DNA of 41,470 nucleotides from a bacterium (GTDB lineage Bacteria; UBP6; UBA1177), in contig JAFYIZ010000014.1 of NCBI GenBank assembly GCA_017538365.1, positions 1-41,470 of the forward strand, written 5' to 3'. This document shows, one piece after another, positions 31,764 to 40,672 of the stretch. The translations under genes and the position numbers were made by a program. Each line of letters starts with the position of its first letter. Position 1 is the stretch's first letter. Under the pieces are notes generated by a model. It was given only the letters and a program-made list of their open reading frames with translations. It ran no database searches and had not been told where the DNA came from.

Positions 31764-33389
31764 ATGAAAAAAATACTGACTCTTGTTCTTATCTCCTTCG
31801 CGGTGATGCTGGTCACGTCCTGCGCGACGCAGCTTACCGTCCGCGAAAAGGAAATGAAAAAATACGAGAAGATCGATGCGTCTCTCGTTGAAGGTATGCC
31901 TGAAGCGATCACGAAAGTCGTAAACGCATACAACAGCGAAGATTACTTCACCTCCGCTGTCGGTTTCTATGCGATTATGAAAAATCAGGAATGGGACAGA
32001 CTGCATGATACCGCAAGATACTACTATGCAGAGTCTCTTTTCAGGATGGGGCTTTATCAGGCTTCTGAATACCAGCTTGCAGAAATCCTTTTCGAAGGTT
32101 CGGAATCTCACTACTTTGTATCGAGCCTTCTGAAACTTCTTGCCGTTACCTACAAAACGGAAGATGAAAAGGTTCTTTTCGCAGTCCTTTCGAACGTTGA
32201 CTTCGAAGCCCTTCCGAAGAAGTTCGCCAACGAGTTGACTTACTACCTCGGCAAAATCAACTTCTACAACGGCCAGGACGAGCAGGCTCTCAAAATGTTC
32301 TCGCAGGTAAAGGACTACAGCTCCTTCTACCCGAAAGCGAAATACTTCCTCGGTGTCATTCAGGTTCGTCAGCAGATGTTCGCGGACGCAATGAAGAGCT
32401 TCACCGAGATCAAAGAAATGCCGGACGACAAATACATCGGCACCGACATCAAAAAGCTGAAAGGTATGGCTGAACTTGCACTCGGCGAACTTTACTACGC
32501 AGCTGCTTGGCAGTCTCAGAACAAGCTCGCGATGTTCAACGTAGCACTTAACTACTTCTCGAACGTCGGAAGAGACAACGCTCAGTGGTTCGAATCACTT
32601 TTTGCAAGAACGTGGGCTTCACTCATGATTGGAAGATTCGATTCGACACTCGGTACGGTCGTAACGCTCAGATCTCCGTTCTTCACCGATATTTATTTCC
32701 CGGAAGTAAACATCGTCGAAGCGGTTACCTACTACAACCTTTGCCAGTACGACGAAGTAAACAATGTCATTGACTATTTCTTCGGCGTTTACCCTGATTA
32801 TCAGAAAAAAATGGCTTCATGGCTTGAAAACGTTTCCACGAAGACCGGTCTCGACATTTATAAGGAACTCCTTGTAATGTACAAACAGGCTCAGGCAGGC
32901 GAGAACACCGAACTTCCGGAAGCTGTTCTCAGAAACATCCTTACCGAATCGCTGTTCGTAAGAAAATACAACCACATCAAGGAGATTGAAAGAGAACTCG
33001 GAATCATCGAAAAATCTCCGGAATCCTTTAAAAACAGCGTAATTGCTCAGGATGTCTCCAAGAAAATGATGTATCAGCTGACTACTCTCAGAAACGAAGC
33101 AGGTGTATGGCTTGTTCAGAGAGTTCAGAATCTCAACAACGAACTCGGTCAGCTCATCGCAGATATGAGAGCAATACGTTTCGAGATGACGGATAGTATG
33201 AAATCTTCTCTCGAAAAAGAAGAGCTTTACGGCAAAGAGGTAAAGGAAGAAGAGGAAACGGTTCAGAAGAAGACCGAAATGAATCCTTCCGTTCCGCAGA
33301 ATTCCTACTACTACCCGTTTGACGGCGAATATTGGGAAGACGAGCTCGGCTACTACTTCTTCAATGTCGACAATTTGTGCAAAGAGTAA
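31764..33389 (+). CDS. TPR-containing lipoprotein, GltC/NfsC-like
   Basis: A 541-residue lipoprotein: MKKILTLVLISFAVMLVTSC with Cys20 as lipid site. TPR-like helix pairs cover most of the mature protein ('YYYAESLFRMGLYQASEYQL', 'ELTYYLGKINFYNGQDEQAL', 'AKYFLGVIQVRQQMFADAM', 'VTYYNLCQYDEVNNVIDYFF'). The C-terminal end carries a distinctive 'YYYPFDGEYWEDELGYYFF' segment that I associate with the GltC-type proteins of the gliding complex. It likely sits on the periplasmic side of the outer membrane and ties the barrel to the large TPR protein encoded next. It starts 12 bases after the barrel gene with GGGGTGG as ribosome-binding site. Length is close to that of the Myxococcus proteins as I recall them. 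Confidence 0.72.
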   Translation: MKKILTLVLISFAVMLVTSCATQLTVREKEMKKYEKIDASLVEGMPEAITKVVNAYNSEDYFTSAVGFYAIMKNQEWDRLHDTARYYYAESLFRMGLYQASEYQLAEILFEGSESHYFVSSLLKLLAVTYKTEDEKVLFAVLSNVDFEALPKKFANELTYYLGKINFYNGQDEQALKMFSQVKDYSSFYPKAKYFLGVIQVRQQMFADAMKSFTEIKEMPDDKYIGTDIKKLKGMAELALGELYYAAAWQSQNKLAMFNVALNYFSNVGRDNAQWFESLFARTWASLMIGRFDSTLGTVVTLRSPFFTDIYFPEVNIVEAVTYYNLCQYDEVNNVIDYFFGVYPDYQKKMASWLENVSTKTGLDIYKELLVMYKQAQAGENTELPEAVLRNILTESLFVRKYNHIKEIERELGIIEKSPESFKNSVIAQDVSKKMMYQLTTLRNEAGVWLVQRVQNLNNELGQLIADMRAIRFEMTDSMKSSLEKEELYGKEVKEEEETVQKKTEMNPSVPQNSYYYPFDGEYWEDELGYYFFNVDNLCKE

Positions 33390-33421
33390 TTTGTTTGTCA
33401 ATTAGTTAGAGGTTTCTGAAG

Positions 33422-36400
33422 ATGTTAAATAACAAAACATTGAGAGTTTTTTTAGCAGTTTTGTTAGTTCTTTCTTTCACTCTGACGCTCTCCGCTCAGA
33501 GAAAGAAAAGAGATGACGAAACGACTGCCTCCAACGGTCCGGCAAAGGCTAGAATCGAAACAAACGATGTCAAGACCGACAGCAGATCGATGGAAAAAAG
33601 AGACGAGGCTATCAAACAGCTTAACGATCTTATAAAGGATTATCCGGAAGGTCCGAGAAAAGCTGAGGTTTACAGACGTCTTGCCGAACTTTACTGGGAG
33701 AAAGCAAGAGGCATCAAGGCCGTTATCATGGACGAGTACAACAAAAAAATCGACAAGTACTACGAAATGAACGACCCGAACGCTCCGATGCCGGAACTTA
33801 ACCTTGAAGCTTCCCTTGACTGGAACAAAAAAGCTATCGAAGTCTGTGACTATATTATAAAGAAGTACCCGACCTTCCAGAACTTGGACGAGGTTTACTT
33901 CTTCATGGCTTCCAACTTGATGGAAACCGGTCAGGCTCTCGCAGCAGTACGTTACTACACACTTGTTGTCGAGAAATTCCAGAACTCGAAGTTTGCTTCC
34001 GACGCTTACTTCGAAATGGGTGAATATTTCTTCAACAACAACAACGTTTTCAAGGCTATTCCGAACTACAAAGCCATCATTGACAAGTATCCGGACAACA
34101 AATTCTTCGGATTCGCTCTTTATAAGTATGCTTGGTGTATGTACAACGTCGGCGAATACGAGCAGTCGGTAAAACTTTTCCAGCAGGTTGTTCAGGTCGC
34201 TGAGAAAATCAACGACCAGTCGCTTAAGGAAGATGCTCTTAACGACATGGTTGCTCCGTATGCTGAAGCAGGTTCGGTTGACGAAGCTGAGAAATACTTC
34301 AAAAATATCGTTAAAGAACAGAAATACTTCATCGCCGTTCTTAAAAGACTTGCTCAGATCTACTTTGATCAGGACAGATCTGAAGAAGCTATCAAAATCT
34401 ACAGAAAGTTGCAGCAGGAAGCTCCGGAAAGACCGGAAGGTCCTACTTGGCAGAAACAGATCGTTGAGTGCTACAAAAAGCTCAACAACAAGGATGCCGT
34501 CAGAAAGGAGATCATCGTTCTCGTTGCCAACTATGCTGACAAAAACGCACGCTGGGTAAAGGCGAACGAAAAAGACGAAGCTACTCTTGAAAGCGCTCAG
34601 CAGACCGCAGAAGCTGCTCTCAGAATTTTGACGGTTGACTACCACAACGAAGCAAGAAAGACGAAATCGGCTGAAACATGGAAGATTGTCGGCGAACTTT
34701 ACCCGACATACCTTAAATATTTCCCGAAATCGGAAGCTTCCTACGACATGCGTTTCAACTACGCTGAGTATCTTTATGACCACAAAAAATACACGGAAGC
34801 CGGTGACCAGTATCAGGCTGTTGCCGACATGAACCCGAAAGGTCATCACTTCGAAGATGCTTCTTTCGGTGCTGTAAGCTGCTTCGGTGCTCTTCTTGAA
34901 GAAGAACAGGAAAAGGCTAAGAAAGAGGCTCAGAACAGAATCGCGAAGGCAAAACAGGAAAAAACCGGTGAAATCAGCGCTGACCTCGTAAAGGCGGCTG
35001 ACGACAAGGATGCCGACAAGAAAGATAAAGTCGCTGATGAGAACAAGGAAAAACCGATCCCCGAGCTTCACCAGAAGTTCATAACCGCTTGCGATACCTA
35101 TATTAAAAACATCCCGAGATCGAAATACCTCGTTGATATCATTTACAAACAGGCTATCACTTACTACGTTTTCAACCATTTCGACAAGGCGGTTCCTGTT
35201 TTCGAAATGATCGTTCAGAAGTATCCGAGACACGAACTTGCAGAGTTCTCGGCTGACCTCATCATGGACTCTCTCAATATGGCGAGAGACTGGGAGGCAA
35301 TCAACAATAAGTCAAGAGAATTCCTTAAGAATTCGGCTCTTCTTTCGGGAAGAAACAGACTTAAAACCGACCTTGAGAAGTTTAAAGAAATGGCAACGTT
35401 CTACTCGGCTGACATTCCGCACAAAAACGGAAAGAGCCTTGAGTCCGCTGACAGATACATGGCTTTCGTAAATGAATTCCAGAAATCGAAGTTCAACGAT
35501 GTCGCTATGTACAACGCGATCGTTTACTATCAGAAAGGCGGCGACCTTTACAAGTCGATCCGTGTTCAGGAACAGTTCCTCAGAGAGTCCGACGATGTTT
35601 ACAAGAAATCTCCGCACAGAGACAAAATCATGTTCGGACTTGCAAAGAACTACGAAGCTATCGCTTACTACGACAAGGCTGCTCAGCTTTACATCGATTT
35701 CGTTGAAAAGTCTCCGAACAGCAAGGATGCAGGCGATGCGGTTTACAACGCTGCAGTTCTTTACGAGAGCTTGGGCGAAACCGAAAAAGCTATCGACAAC
35801 TACAGACTTTTTGTTGACAAGTATGCGAAAGACGACAAAGAAAAGGCTCAGATCGCTCTTCAGTACGGCTACATCTGGATGAGAAAGGGCAAAACTTTCT
35901 ACGACAGAGCTGAAAAAGGTTTTGACAGATTTGTCGCTGACCATACCGATATAAAAGGTCTTAAGGATTACTACTATATTGATGAAGCAGGCAAGAAAAA
36001 ACCTGTTGATGCAGTCAATAAAGTCACTGTAGAAAAGGGCGAACCCAATACTCTGCTTGCTCTTTACGGTGCAAAAGTAAAGATGTACAGAGAGCAGAAC
36101 AATACGAAAGAGTATTACAAGAGCATCGACAAGATTCTCCAGATTTCGAGAGGTGCTGAATTCAAAGAAAAGGCTGAACTTGACGAGATTTCGAGAGATA
36201 TCGTTGCAGAAGCGCTTCTTGAAGAACTTCTTCCGGAATACAACGAATATATGTCGATTAAATTCGACAATATCCCGTTTGCGAAGAAACATAAAGGTTA
36301 CGAACTCCTTCAGCTCGGTTTCGACGTTGAAGACGGCAAGATCATCCATCACGGTGATGCAAATCCCGATGAGCTTTATCCGGATGAAAAGGCTAATTTG

Positions 36401-37051
36401 AAGGCAGCTGCAAAAGTAAAGGACGAGTTCAACAAGATTTCTCAGGAAAGAATGACCAAAAAGATCGAGCTTACAGTTTCTCTTTCGCAGAAATACGAGC
36501 AGATCATCGCGATCACGACTTCTCCGAGATTCACTCCGGCGGTTCTTTACTACATCGGTAAGATCTACAAAGACCTGACTGACCAGATGTTCAATGCTCC
36601 GATCGCTCCGTGGCTCAGCGAAGCTCAGATTTCAGAGTATAAGAACTACCTCGATGAAAAAGCTTTCGGTGCTCAGAAAAACGCTGTTACCTACTTCGAA
36701 ACGGCTATGAAGAAAGGTTACGAAAGCTCCGTTTACAACGAGTGGGTTGCAAAGGCTAAATACGAACTGCGTTTCTTCCAGGAAGTTACCGGTGGAAAAT
36801 ATTACGATGAAAACGAGATCGTTCCTGCTTCCGACATGATCGAAACATCGTCTTTGATCGGAAAGATCGACACCGATTACAAATTCCCGAAGATTTCCGA
36901 TGAAGAAAGGGCAAGACTTAAAAAGAGCGCAGGCCAGCCGAAAGCTGCTCCGGTAGCGGCTGAAGCTCCGGCGGAATCTGCTCCGAAAGCTGAGGAAGCT
37001 GAGCAGCCGGCTGCTGAAAATGTTGAAAACAAAGAGGAACAGGGAGAATAA
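33422..37051 (+). CDS. Large periplasmic TPR protein, GltD (AgnA)/NfsD-like
   Basis: At 1209 residues this matches the unusual size of GltD/NfsD. Signal MLNNKTLRVFLAVLLVLSFTLTLSA with cleavage before QRKK. Many TPR units follow, for example 'DEVYFFMASNLMETGQALAAVRYYTLV' in pieces, 'FASDAYFEMGEYFFNNNNVF', 'FALYKYAWCMYNVGEYEQSV' and 'DAVYNAAVLYESLGETEKAI'. A Lys/Asp/Glu-rich insert (about 495-545) interrupts the array, and the C-terminal 45 residues are Ala/Glu/Pro-rich. In Myxococcus the counterpart is a periplasmic scaffold. The start has AGAGG about nine bases upstream. Arginine is written almost only as AGA, a bias stronger than in neighbouring minus-strand genes. The next gene starts two bases after the stop. 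Confidence 0.75.
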   Translation: MLNNKTLRVFLAVLLVLSFTLTLSAQRKKRDDETTASNGPAKARIETNDVKTDSRSMEKRDEAIKQLNDLIKDYPEGPRKAEVYRRLAELYWEKARGIKAVIMDEYNKKIDKYYEMNDPNAPMPELNLEASLDWNKKAIEVCDYIIKKYPTFQNLDEVYFFMASNLMETGQALAAVRYYTLVVEKFQNSKFASDAYFEMGEYFFNNNNVFKAIPNYKAIIDKYPDNKFFGFALYKYAWCMYNVGEYEQSVKLFQQVVQVAEKINDQSLKEDALNDMVAPYAEAGSVDEAEKYFKNIVKEQKYFIAVLKRLAQIYFDQDRSEEAIKIYRKLQQEAPERPEGPTWQKQIVECYKKLNNKDAVRKEIIVLVANYADKNARWVKANEKDEATLESAQQTAEAALRILTVDYHNEARKTKSAETWKIVGELYPTYLKYFPKSEASYDMRFNYAEYLYDHKKYTEAGDQYQAVADMNPKGHHFEDASFGAVSCFGALLEEEQEKAKKEAQNRIAKAKQEKTGEISADLVKAADDKDADKKDKVADENKEKPIPELHQKFITACDTYIKNIPRSKYLVDIIYKQAITYYVFNHFDKAVPVFEMIVQKYPRHELAEFSADLIMDSLNMARDWEAINNKSREFLKNSALLSGRNRLKTDLEKFKEMATFYSADIPHKNGKSLESADRYMAFVNEFQKSKFNDVAMYNAIVYYQKGGDLYKSIRVQEQFLRESDDVYKKSPHRDKIMFGLAKNYEAIAYYDKAAQLYIDFVEKSPNSKDAGDAVYNAAVLYESLGETEKAIDNYRLFVDKYAKDDKEKAQIALQYGYIWMRKGKTFYDRAEKGFDRFVADHTDIKGLKDYYYIDEAGKKKPVDAVNKVTVEKGEPNTLLALYGAKVKMYREQNNTKEYYKSIDKILQISRGAEFKEKAELDEISRDIVAEALLEELLPEYNEYMSIKFDNIPFAKKHKGYELLQLGFDVEDGKIIHHGDANPDELYPDEKANLKAAAKVKDEFNKISQERMTKKIELTVSLSQKYEQIIAITTSPRFTPAVLYYIGKIYKDLTDQMFNAPIAPWLSEAQISEYKNYLDEKAFGAQKNAVTYFETAMKKGYESSVYNEWVAKAKYELRFFQEVTGGKYYDENEIVPASDMIETSSLIGKIDTDYKFPKISDEERARLKKSAGQPKAAPVAAEAPAESAPKAEEAEQPAAENVENKEEQGE

Positions 37052-37053
37052 TC

Positions 37054-38217
37054 ATGAAAAAAATAGTATTATCTTTCTTGTTGGTATTTTCCTTGATTTT
37101 GACTTCCTGCGGAACGGCTCCGGAAAAATCTCAGGAAGACAAACCCGCACAGGCTAAATCAGAAGCGCCTGTTGCCAAGGCAAAACCGAAAGAACCGGAA
37201 GATTGGGCAAAATATTACACCGAAGAGGGTATAAAAGCTCTTGAAGTCAAAGACGGCAAAGTTAACTTCGATGCAGCTATCAAAAATTTTGAGCTTGCAA
37301 TCGAAGCTTTCCCGACCGCTCCGATCCTTCATTACAACCTCGGTCTGGCTTATCAGCGTAAAGGTGATGACCAGAATGCGGTAAAAAATTACAACAAAGC
37401 TCTCGAACTTGATCCGAAATATTCTATGCCGGTCATCAACAAGGCGGCTATCTATGCCAACAAACTTGAGTACAACCGTGCAATAGAAGTTTGCGAGAAG
37501 TTCCTCGAGAAAGAGAACGACAAGGACAAAGGCGTTCTTTCGGCTGTTGCAGGTTTCTACCTTTTGAAAGGTGACTACATCAATGCGATTCAGTCCGTTA
37601 GAAAGATTCTCATTCAGGATCAGGCTGATGTCGATGCGCTTAAAAACCTCGGTATGATCTACTTCAAAAAGAATGATGCGGGACTTGCTTCGATGGTAAC
37701 GACAAACTCCTACAATTTGAAGTCGGACGATGCCGGTATCGCCAACAACCGCGGTGTTCTTTATTCCGCGCAGAACGACGACTCGCTCGCTATGCTTTAC
37801 TTCACCCGCGCTATTGCTAACGATCCGAAGAACAAAAGCGCTAATTTCAACGTCGGTTCGATCGCTATGAAATACGGCGATGCTGAGACTGCTTACGAAA
37901 GATTTTCTGTCGTTCTTTCTCAGGATCCCGACAATTTGAATGCAAGAATCGGTCTTGCAATGGCTCTGAGAGGTCTCGGAAGATTCGAAGATGCCGAAAA
38001 AGAGTATCTTGCAGTCCTTCAGAAAGATCCGAACAACGCAGTTGCTACTTTCAACCTTGCTGTTCTTTACAACGATCACATGAACAAACAGGTTGAAGCA
38101 AAGAGAAATTTCAGAAAGTATATTTCGATTACCGGCGGCAGTTTACCGGCTGACCACATTGTCAACCAGTATCTGAGCGATAAAGTAAACATCAGACCGG
38201 TTGAAAAAACCGAGTAG
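37054..38217 (+). CDS. TPR lipoprotein, GltE (AglT)/NfsE-like
   Basis: A 387-residue lipoprotein: MKKIVLSFLLVFSLILTSC with Cys19. A short Lys/Glu/Pro linker is followed by about eight canonical TPRs from residue 60 on, such as 'APILHYNLGLAYQRKGDDQNAVKNYNKALELDPKY' in pieces, 'VDALKNLGMIYFKKNDAGLA', 'AGIANNRGVLYSAQNDDSLAMLYF' and 'ARIGLAMALRGLGRFEDAEKEYL'. It ends 'YLSDKVNIRPVEKTE'. The size, lipidation and TPR count fit the GltE/NfsE lipoprotein, which in Myxococcus lies beside GltD/NfsD. GGAG inside the end of the previous gene serves as ribosome-binding site, so the two are coupled. Generic TPR lipoproteins (PilF-like) are the alternative; context favours GltE. Confidence 0.75.
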   Translation: MKKIVLSFLLVFSLILTSCGTAPEKSQEDKPAQAKSEAPVAKAKPKEPEDWAKYYTEEGIKALEVKDGKVNFDAAIKNFELAIEAFPTAPILHYNLGLAYQRKGDDQNAVKNYNKALELDPKYSMPVINKAAIYANKLEYNRAIEVCEKFLEKENDKDKGVLSAVAGFYLLKGDYINAIQSVRKILIQDQADVDALKNLGMIYFKKNDAGLASMVTTNSYNLKSDDAGIANNRGVLYSAQNDDSLAMLYFTRAIANDPKNKSANFNVGSIAMKYGDAETAYERFSVVLSQDPDNLNARIGLAMALRGLGRFEDAEKEYLAVLQKDPNNAVATFNLAVLYNDHMNKQVEAKRNFRKYISITGGSLPADHIVNQYLSDKVNIRPVEKTE

Positions 38218-38285
38218 GAGAAAATTTGATATTTCGAGCTTAATGGCTACACTAGGGCGTTGATTTTAATACGGAGGTCGTTGCT

Positions 38286-38546
38286 ATGAAAAAGTTGGTC
38301 GCTGTTTTGTTTTTGTTGCTTTCCTTCTCGTTCCTGGCTGCACAGGAAACCGATGAAGAGGGACGACTTATCAAATACCGTGAAAAAACAGTCATCGATT
38401 TCGAAGATGTAATGTTGGAAGGTCAGATCAAGAAACCTTCGGGTTCATTCCTTATGGATAGATCCAAAACCAAATTCAACTCTTTGATCAATCTTAAACA
38501 GGATTTCAACAAAGAGTTGGTAAGGTCTGTTGACCTGCTTAATTAG
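38286..38546 (+). CDS. Small exported protein, CglF (GltF)/NfsF-like
   Basis: An 86-residue protein with signal MKKLVAVLFLLLSFSFLAA and a mature part of about 65 residues. 'KTVIDFEDVMLEGQIKKPSG' followed by 'FLMDRSKTKFNSLINLKQDF' matches my memory of the adventurous gliding motility protein CglF and its relatives: a conserved T-DFE-----G---KP-G segment and a KF-SLI-L--DF segment. This is a very compact family, and its finding between an E-like and a G-like gene strengthens the assignment. GGAGG with seven-base spacing supports the start. The 68-base gap upstream is the widest in the operon and may hold a weak internal promoter, though none is clear. Confidence 0.72.
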   Translation: MKKLVAVLFLLLSFSFLAAQETDEEGRLIKYREKTVIDFEDVMLEGQIKKPSGSFLMDRSKTKFNSLINLKQDFNKELVRSVDLLN

Positions 38547-38589
38547 AGTGTTGTTATGTTGATGTTAACCATTATATGAGGCCGAGACT

Positions 38590-39999
38590 ATGCCTGAGAA
38601 ATCAAAAATGAGAAAAAGATTGCTTTACGATTTGTCTCCCATTCCGGGTGTGCCGGTAAATGACGGAGCCAAAGAAAAATTGGAGCCGGAAGTCAGAGTC
38701 GTTTACGACAACAAAGTCCTGCTCGATTTGCAAAAAGTTGACAACAAATTCACCTTGGGAACGGAAATCGGTGCGGATTGTGTCGTAGACGAAGCTTTCC
38801 TGTCCGAAAACAGGTTCGATTTCGCTTCCGTTTCGGGGAAGAATTTTTCAGTAAATCTCAAGAGCGGATTCAAAGGTGCTCTCTACAAAGGAACCGAGAA
38901 GACCGATCTGGAAAAGTACATCGCTGAAGGTCACACGAGTGTTGATATCGACGATACAACGCTTCTTGTTGTTGAGTTCGGTCCGATTTCAGTCTGCGCT
39001 CTTAAGTCACCTGCGGAAAAATACAAGGGCGGTGCTTTGCAGTTCGATTTCGCGTTTGCGATAATCCTGCTTCTCATCTTTATCGCCGGCGGTTTTGTTC
39101 TTAACATGATTATTGAGACTCCGCCTATAGAAGTCGATATTTTCGAGCTCGACAACAGATTCGCAAAACTGATCGTTGAGACGAAAGAAGAAGAGATAAA
39201 GGTCGAAGAGATCGAAGAAGAAAAGAAAGTCAAACTCGAAAAGCCGAAAGAAGGTCTTGTCGAAGCTACTTCGCAGAGAAAGTCTCTCGGTGAAGAAGGT
39301 AGAGTCGGTGACAAAAAGAGCCGTGTTGCAAACGCACAGGGTTCTGCAAGAAGAGGTCTTGACGCGAAGGTTGCTCAGAGCTCCGGTATTATGGGTGCTC
39401 TTTCATCCGGTGCTGCAAGCTTTGACCGAGTATTCGGCGGCGGCGGTCTTGGTGCCGGCATGGAAAAGACCCTCGGTTCAGTAACCGGTCTTGCTGGTGT
39501 TGACCAGTTCGGTTCAGGCGGTCTCGGAACAAGAGGTTTCGGTACAGGCGGCGGCGGTAACGCTCTCGGAATCGGCGGTCTCGGAACAAGAGGACGTGGC
39601 GGCGGCGGTGCCGGCGGAAAATACGGTATGGCAGCTGGTCAGATCGGCAGAAAAGGTCGTTCGGATATTTCTGCCGGCGGCGGTCAGGCAGTCATCATGG
39701 GTGCTCTTGACAGATCCGTTATTGATGCATACATCAGAAGAAACTTGGCAAAGATCAGATGGTGCTATGAGAAGGAACTTAACAAGGATCCGAAACTTTT
39801 CGGAAGAATTGTTATCAACTTCATCATTTCTGCAACAGGTGCTGTAAGCAGTTCCAAGGTTCAGAGAACCACGATGGGCAACGCAACGGTTGAAAGCTGT
39901 GTTGCTGATCAGATCAAAAAGATTCGTTTCCCTGCTCCTAAAGGCGGCGGTATCGTTATCGTAAATTACCCGTTCGTATTTAAGAATTCAGAAAGCTAA
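38590..39999 (+). CDS. FHA-like/transmembrane/AgmX-PglI C-terminal domain protein, GltG/NfsG-like
   Basis: A 469-residue single-pass inner membrane protein. Residues about 15-140 form a degenerate FHA-like beta domain ('FTLGTEIGADCVVDEAFLSE', 'FSVNLKSGFKGALYKG') predicted in the cytosol. A transmembrane helix is at about 152-176 ('FAFAIILLLIFIAGGFVLNM'). A Glu/Lys-rich rod ('VETKEEEIKVEEIEEEKKVK') and a Gly-rich stretch (about 270-365) cross the periplasm. The C-terminal 100 residues ('VIDAYIRRNLAKIRWCYEKE', 'GRIVINFIISATGAVSSSKV') are the AgmX/PglI C-terminal domain, a TonB-C-like fold. GltG couples the motor to outer-membrane parts in Myxococcus. The start has GAGG eight bases upstream. It lies 43 bases after the CglF-like gene. 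Confidence 0.8.
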   Translation: MPEKSKMRKRLLYDLSPIPGVPVNDGAKEKLEPEVRVVYDNKVLLDLQKVDNKFTLGTEIGADCVVDEAFLSENRFDFASVSGKNFSVNLKSGFKGALYKGTEKTDLEKYIAEGHTSVDIDDTTLLVVEFGPISVCALKSPAEKYKGGALQFDFAFAIILLLIFIAGGFVLNMIIETPPIEVDIFELDNRFAKLIVETKEEEIKVEEIEEEKKVKLEKPKEGLVEATSQRKSLGEEGRVGDKKSRVANAQGSARRGLDAKVAQSSGIMGALSSGAASFDRVFGGGGLGAGMEKTLGSVTGLAGVDQFGSGGLGTRGFGTGGGGNALGIGGLGTRGRGGGGAGGKYGMAAGQIGRKGRSDISAGGGQAVIMGALDRSVIDAYIRRNLAKIRWCYEKELNKDPKLFGRIVINFIISATGAVSSSKVQRTTMGNATVESCVADQIKKIRFPAPKGGGIVIVNYPFVFKNSES

Positions 40000-40010
40000 G
40001 GGGGAAAAAC

Positions 40011-40664
40011 ATGAAAAAGTTGTTTGTGTTGCTTATGGCACTTTTGGTCAGTTTTTCGCTTTTGGCTGAGTCCGAAGAAGCTACGGGTGATGTTTCCGGT
40101 AACGATCTTGATCCGATCCTCAGAGGTCTGCATCTTCAGTTCGCCGGCGGTCTCGTAGGTTATGTCGGCAAGGCTGGCGGAGACAATGCCGGAAGTCCTC
40201 TCGGTGCGACTTTGAGGCTCAATTTCGGTTATGATATTCCTGTAAAGGATGTCGTAAACATCGGAATCGCGCTTTCTGTCGGTATGCTCCAGTTCAATGC
40301 GAAAGAAAATGATGCTGAACTTGAGCAGAATCACAAGGATTCTCCATGGGTCGAAGATTACAGCCCGCTTGCAGTAGGTCTTGATCTTGATGTGACATGG
40401 ATGATTGATCCGAGATGGGAATTCGGTGTTCTCGTCAACTTTGATTACTATGCACTCGCTAAAACTTATAAGTCCGGTAAAAATTCGCTTGATAAAGATG
40501 CAACCAACAGCGGAAATATCGCTGTCGGCGGCGGCTTGATTTTCGAGCGTTACACTTTTGCCCGCCATTTCTCGGTAGGTGCTTCCGTTGAGTTCAACTA
40601 TATTGTTGACTTCGACGGCATGAATATCATTTTCACTCCTTTCATGAAGTACACATTCTTCTAA
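40011..40664 (+). CDS. Outer-membrane beta-barrel protein, CglE (GltH)/NfsH-like
   Basis: A 217-residue exported protein: signal MKKLFVLLMALLVSFSLLA, then a short acidic piece, then about eight beta strands ('GLHLQFAGGLVGYVGKAGG', 'LGATLRLNFGYDIP', 'VVNIGIALSVGMLQF', 'LAVGLDLDVTWMIDPRWEFGV'), ending with Phe ('PFMKYTFF'), the terminal residue preferred by BAM-inserted barrels. The size and strand pattern resemble the small CglE-type barrel of the gliding machinery. GGGGG six bases upstream gives the start. It follows the G-like gene by 11 bases and precedes murI by eight, so it is within the operon. Assignment to H rather than B is from position. Confidence 0.65.
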   Translation: MKKLFVLLMALLVSFSLLAESEEATGDVSGNDLDPILRGLHLQFAGGLVGYVGKAGGDNAGSPLGATLRLNFGYDIPVKDVVNIGIALSVGMLQFNAKENDAELEQNHKDSPWVEDYSPLAVGLDLDVTWMIDPRWEFGVLVNFDYYALAKTYKSGKNSLDKDATNSGNIAVGGGLIFERYTFARHFSVGASVEFNYIVDFDGMNIIFTPFMKYTFF

Positions 40665-40672
40665 TAAGTGCT

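Noticed and set aside
33464-35233. Long open frame (589 codons) on the minus strand, antisense to the GltD/NfsD-like gene
   Set aside because: It is a mirror of the strongly biased codons of the plus-strand TPR gene; the translation is Val/Phe/Ser-rich without domains and has no ribosome-binding site.
35312-36352. Second long antisense frame (346 codons) over the same TPR gene
   Set aside because: Same cause; no recognisable protein features and overlaps a gene with clear TPRs.
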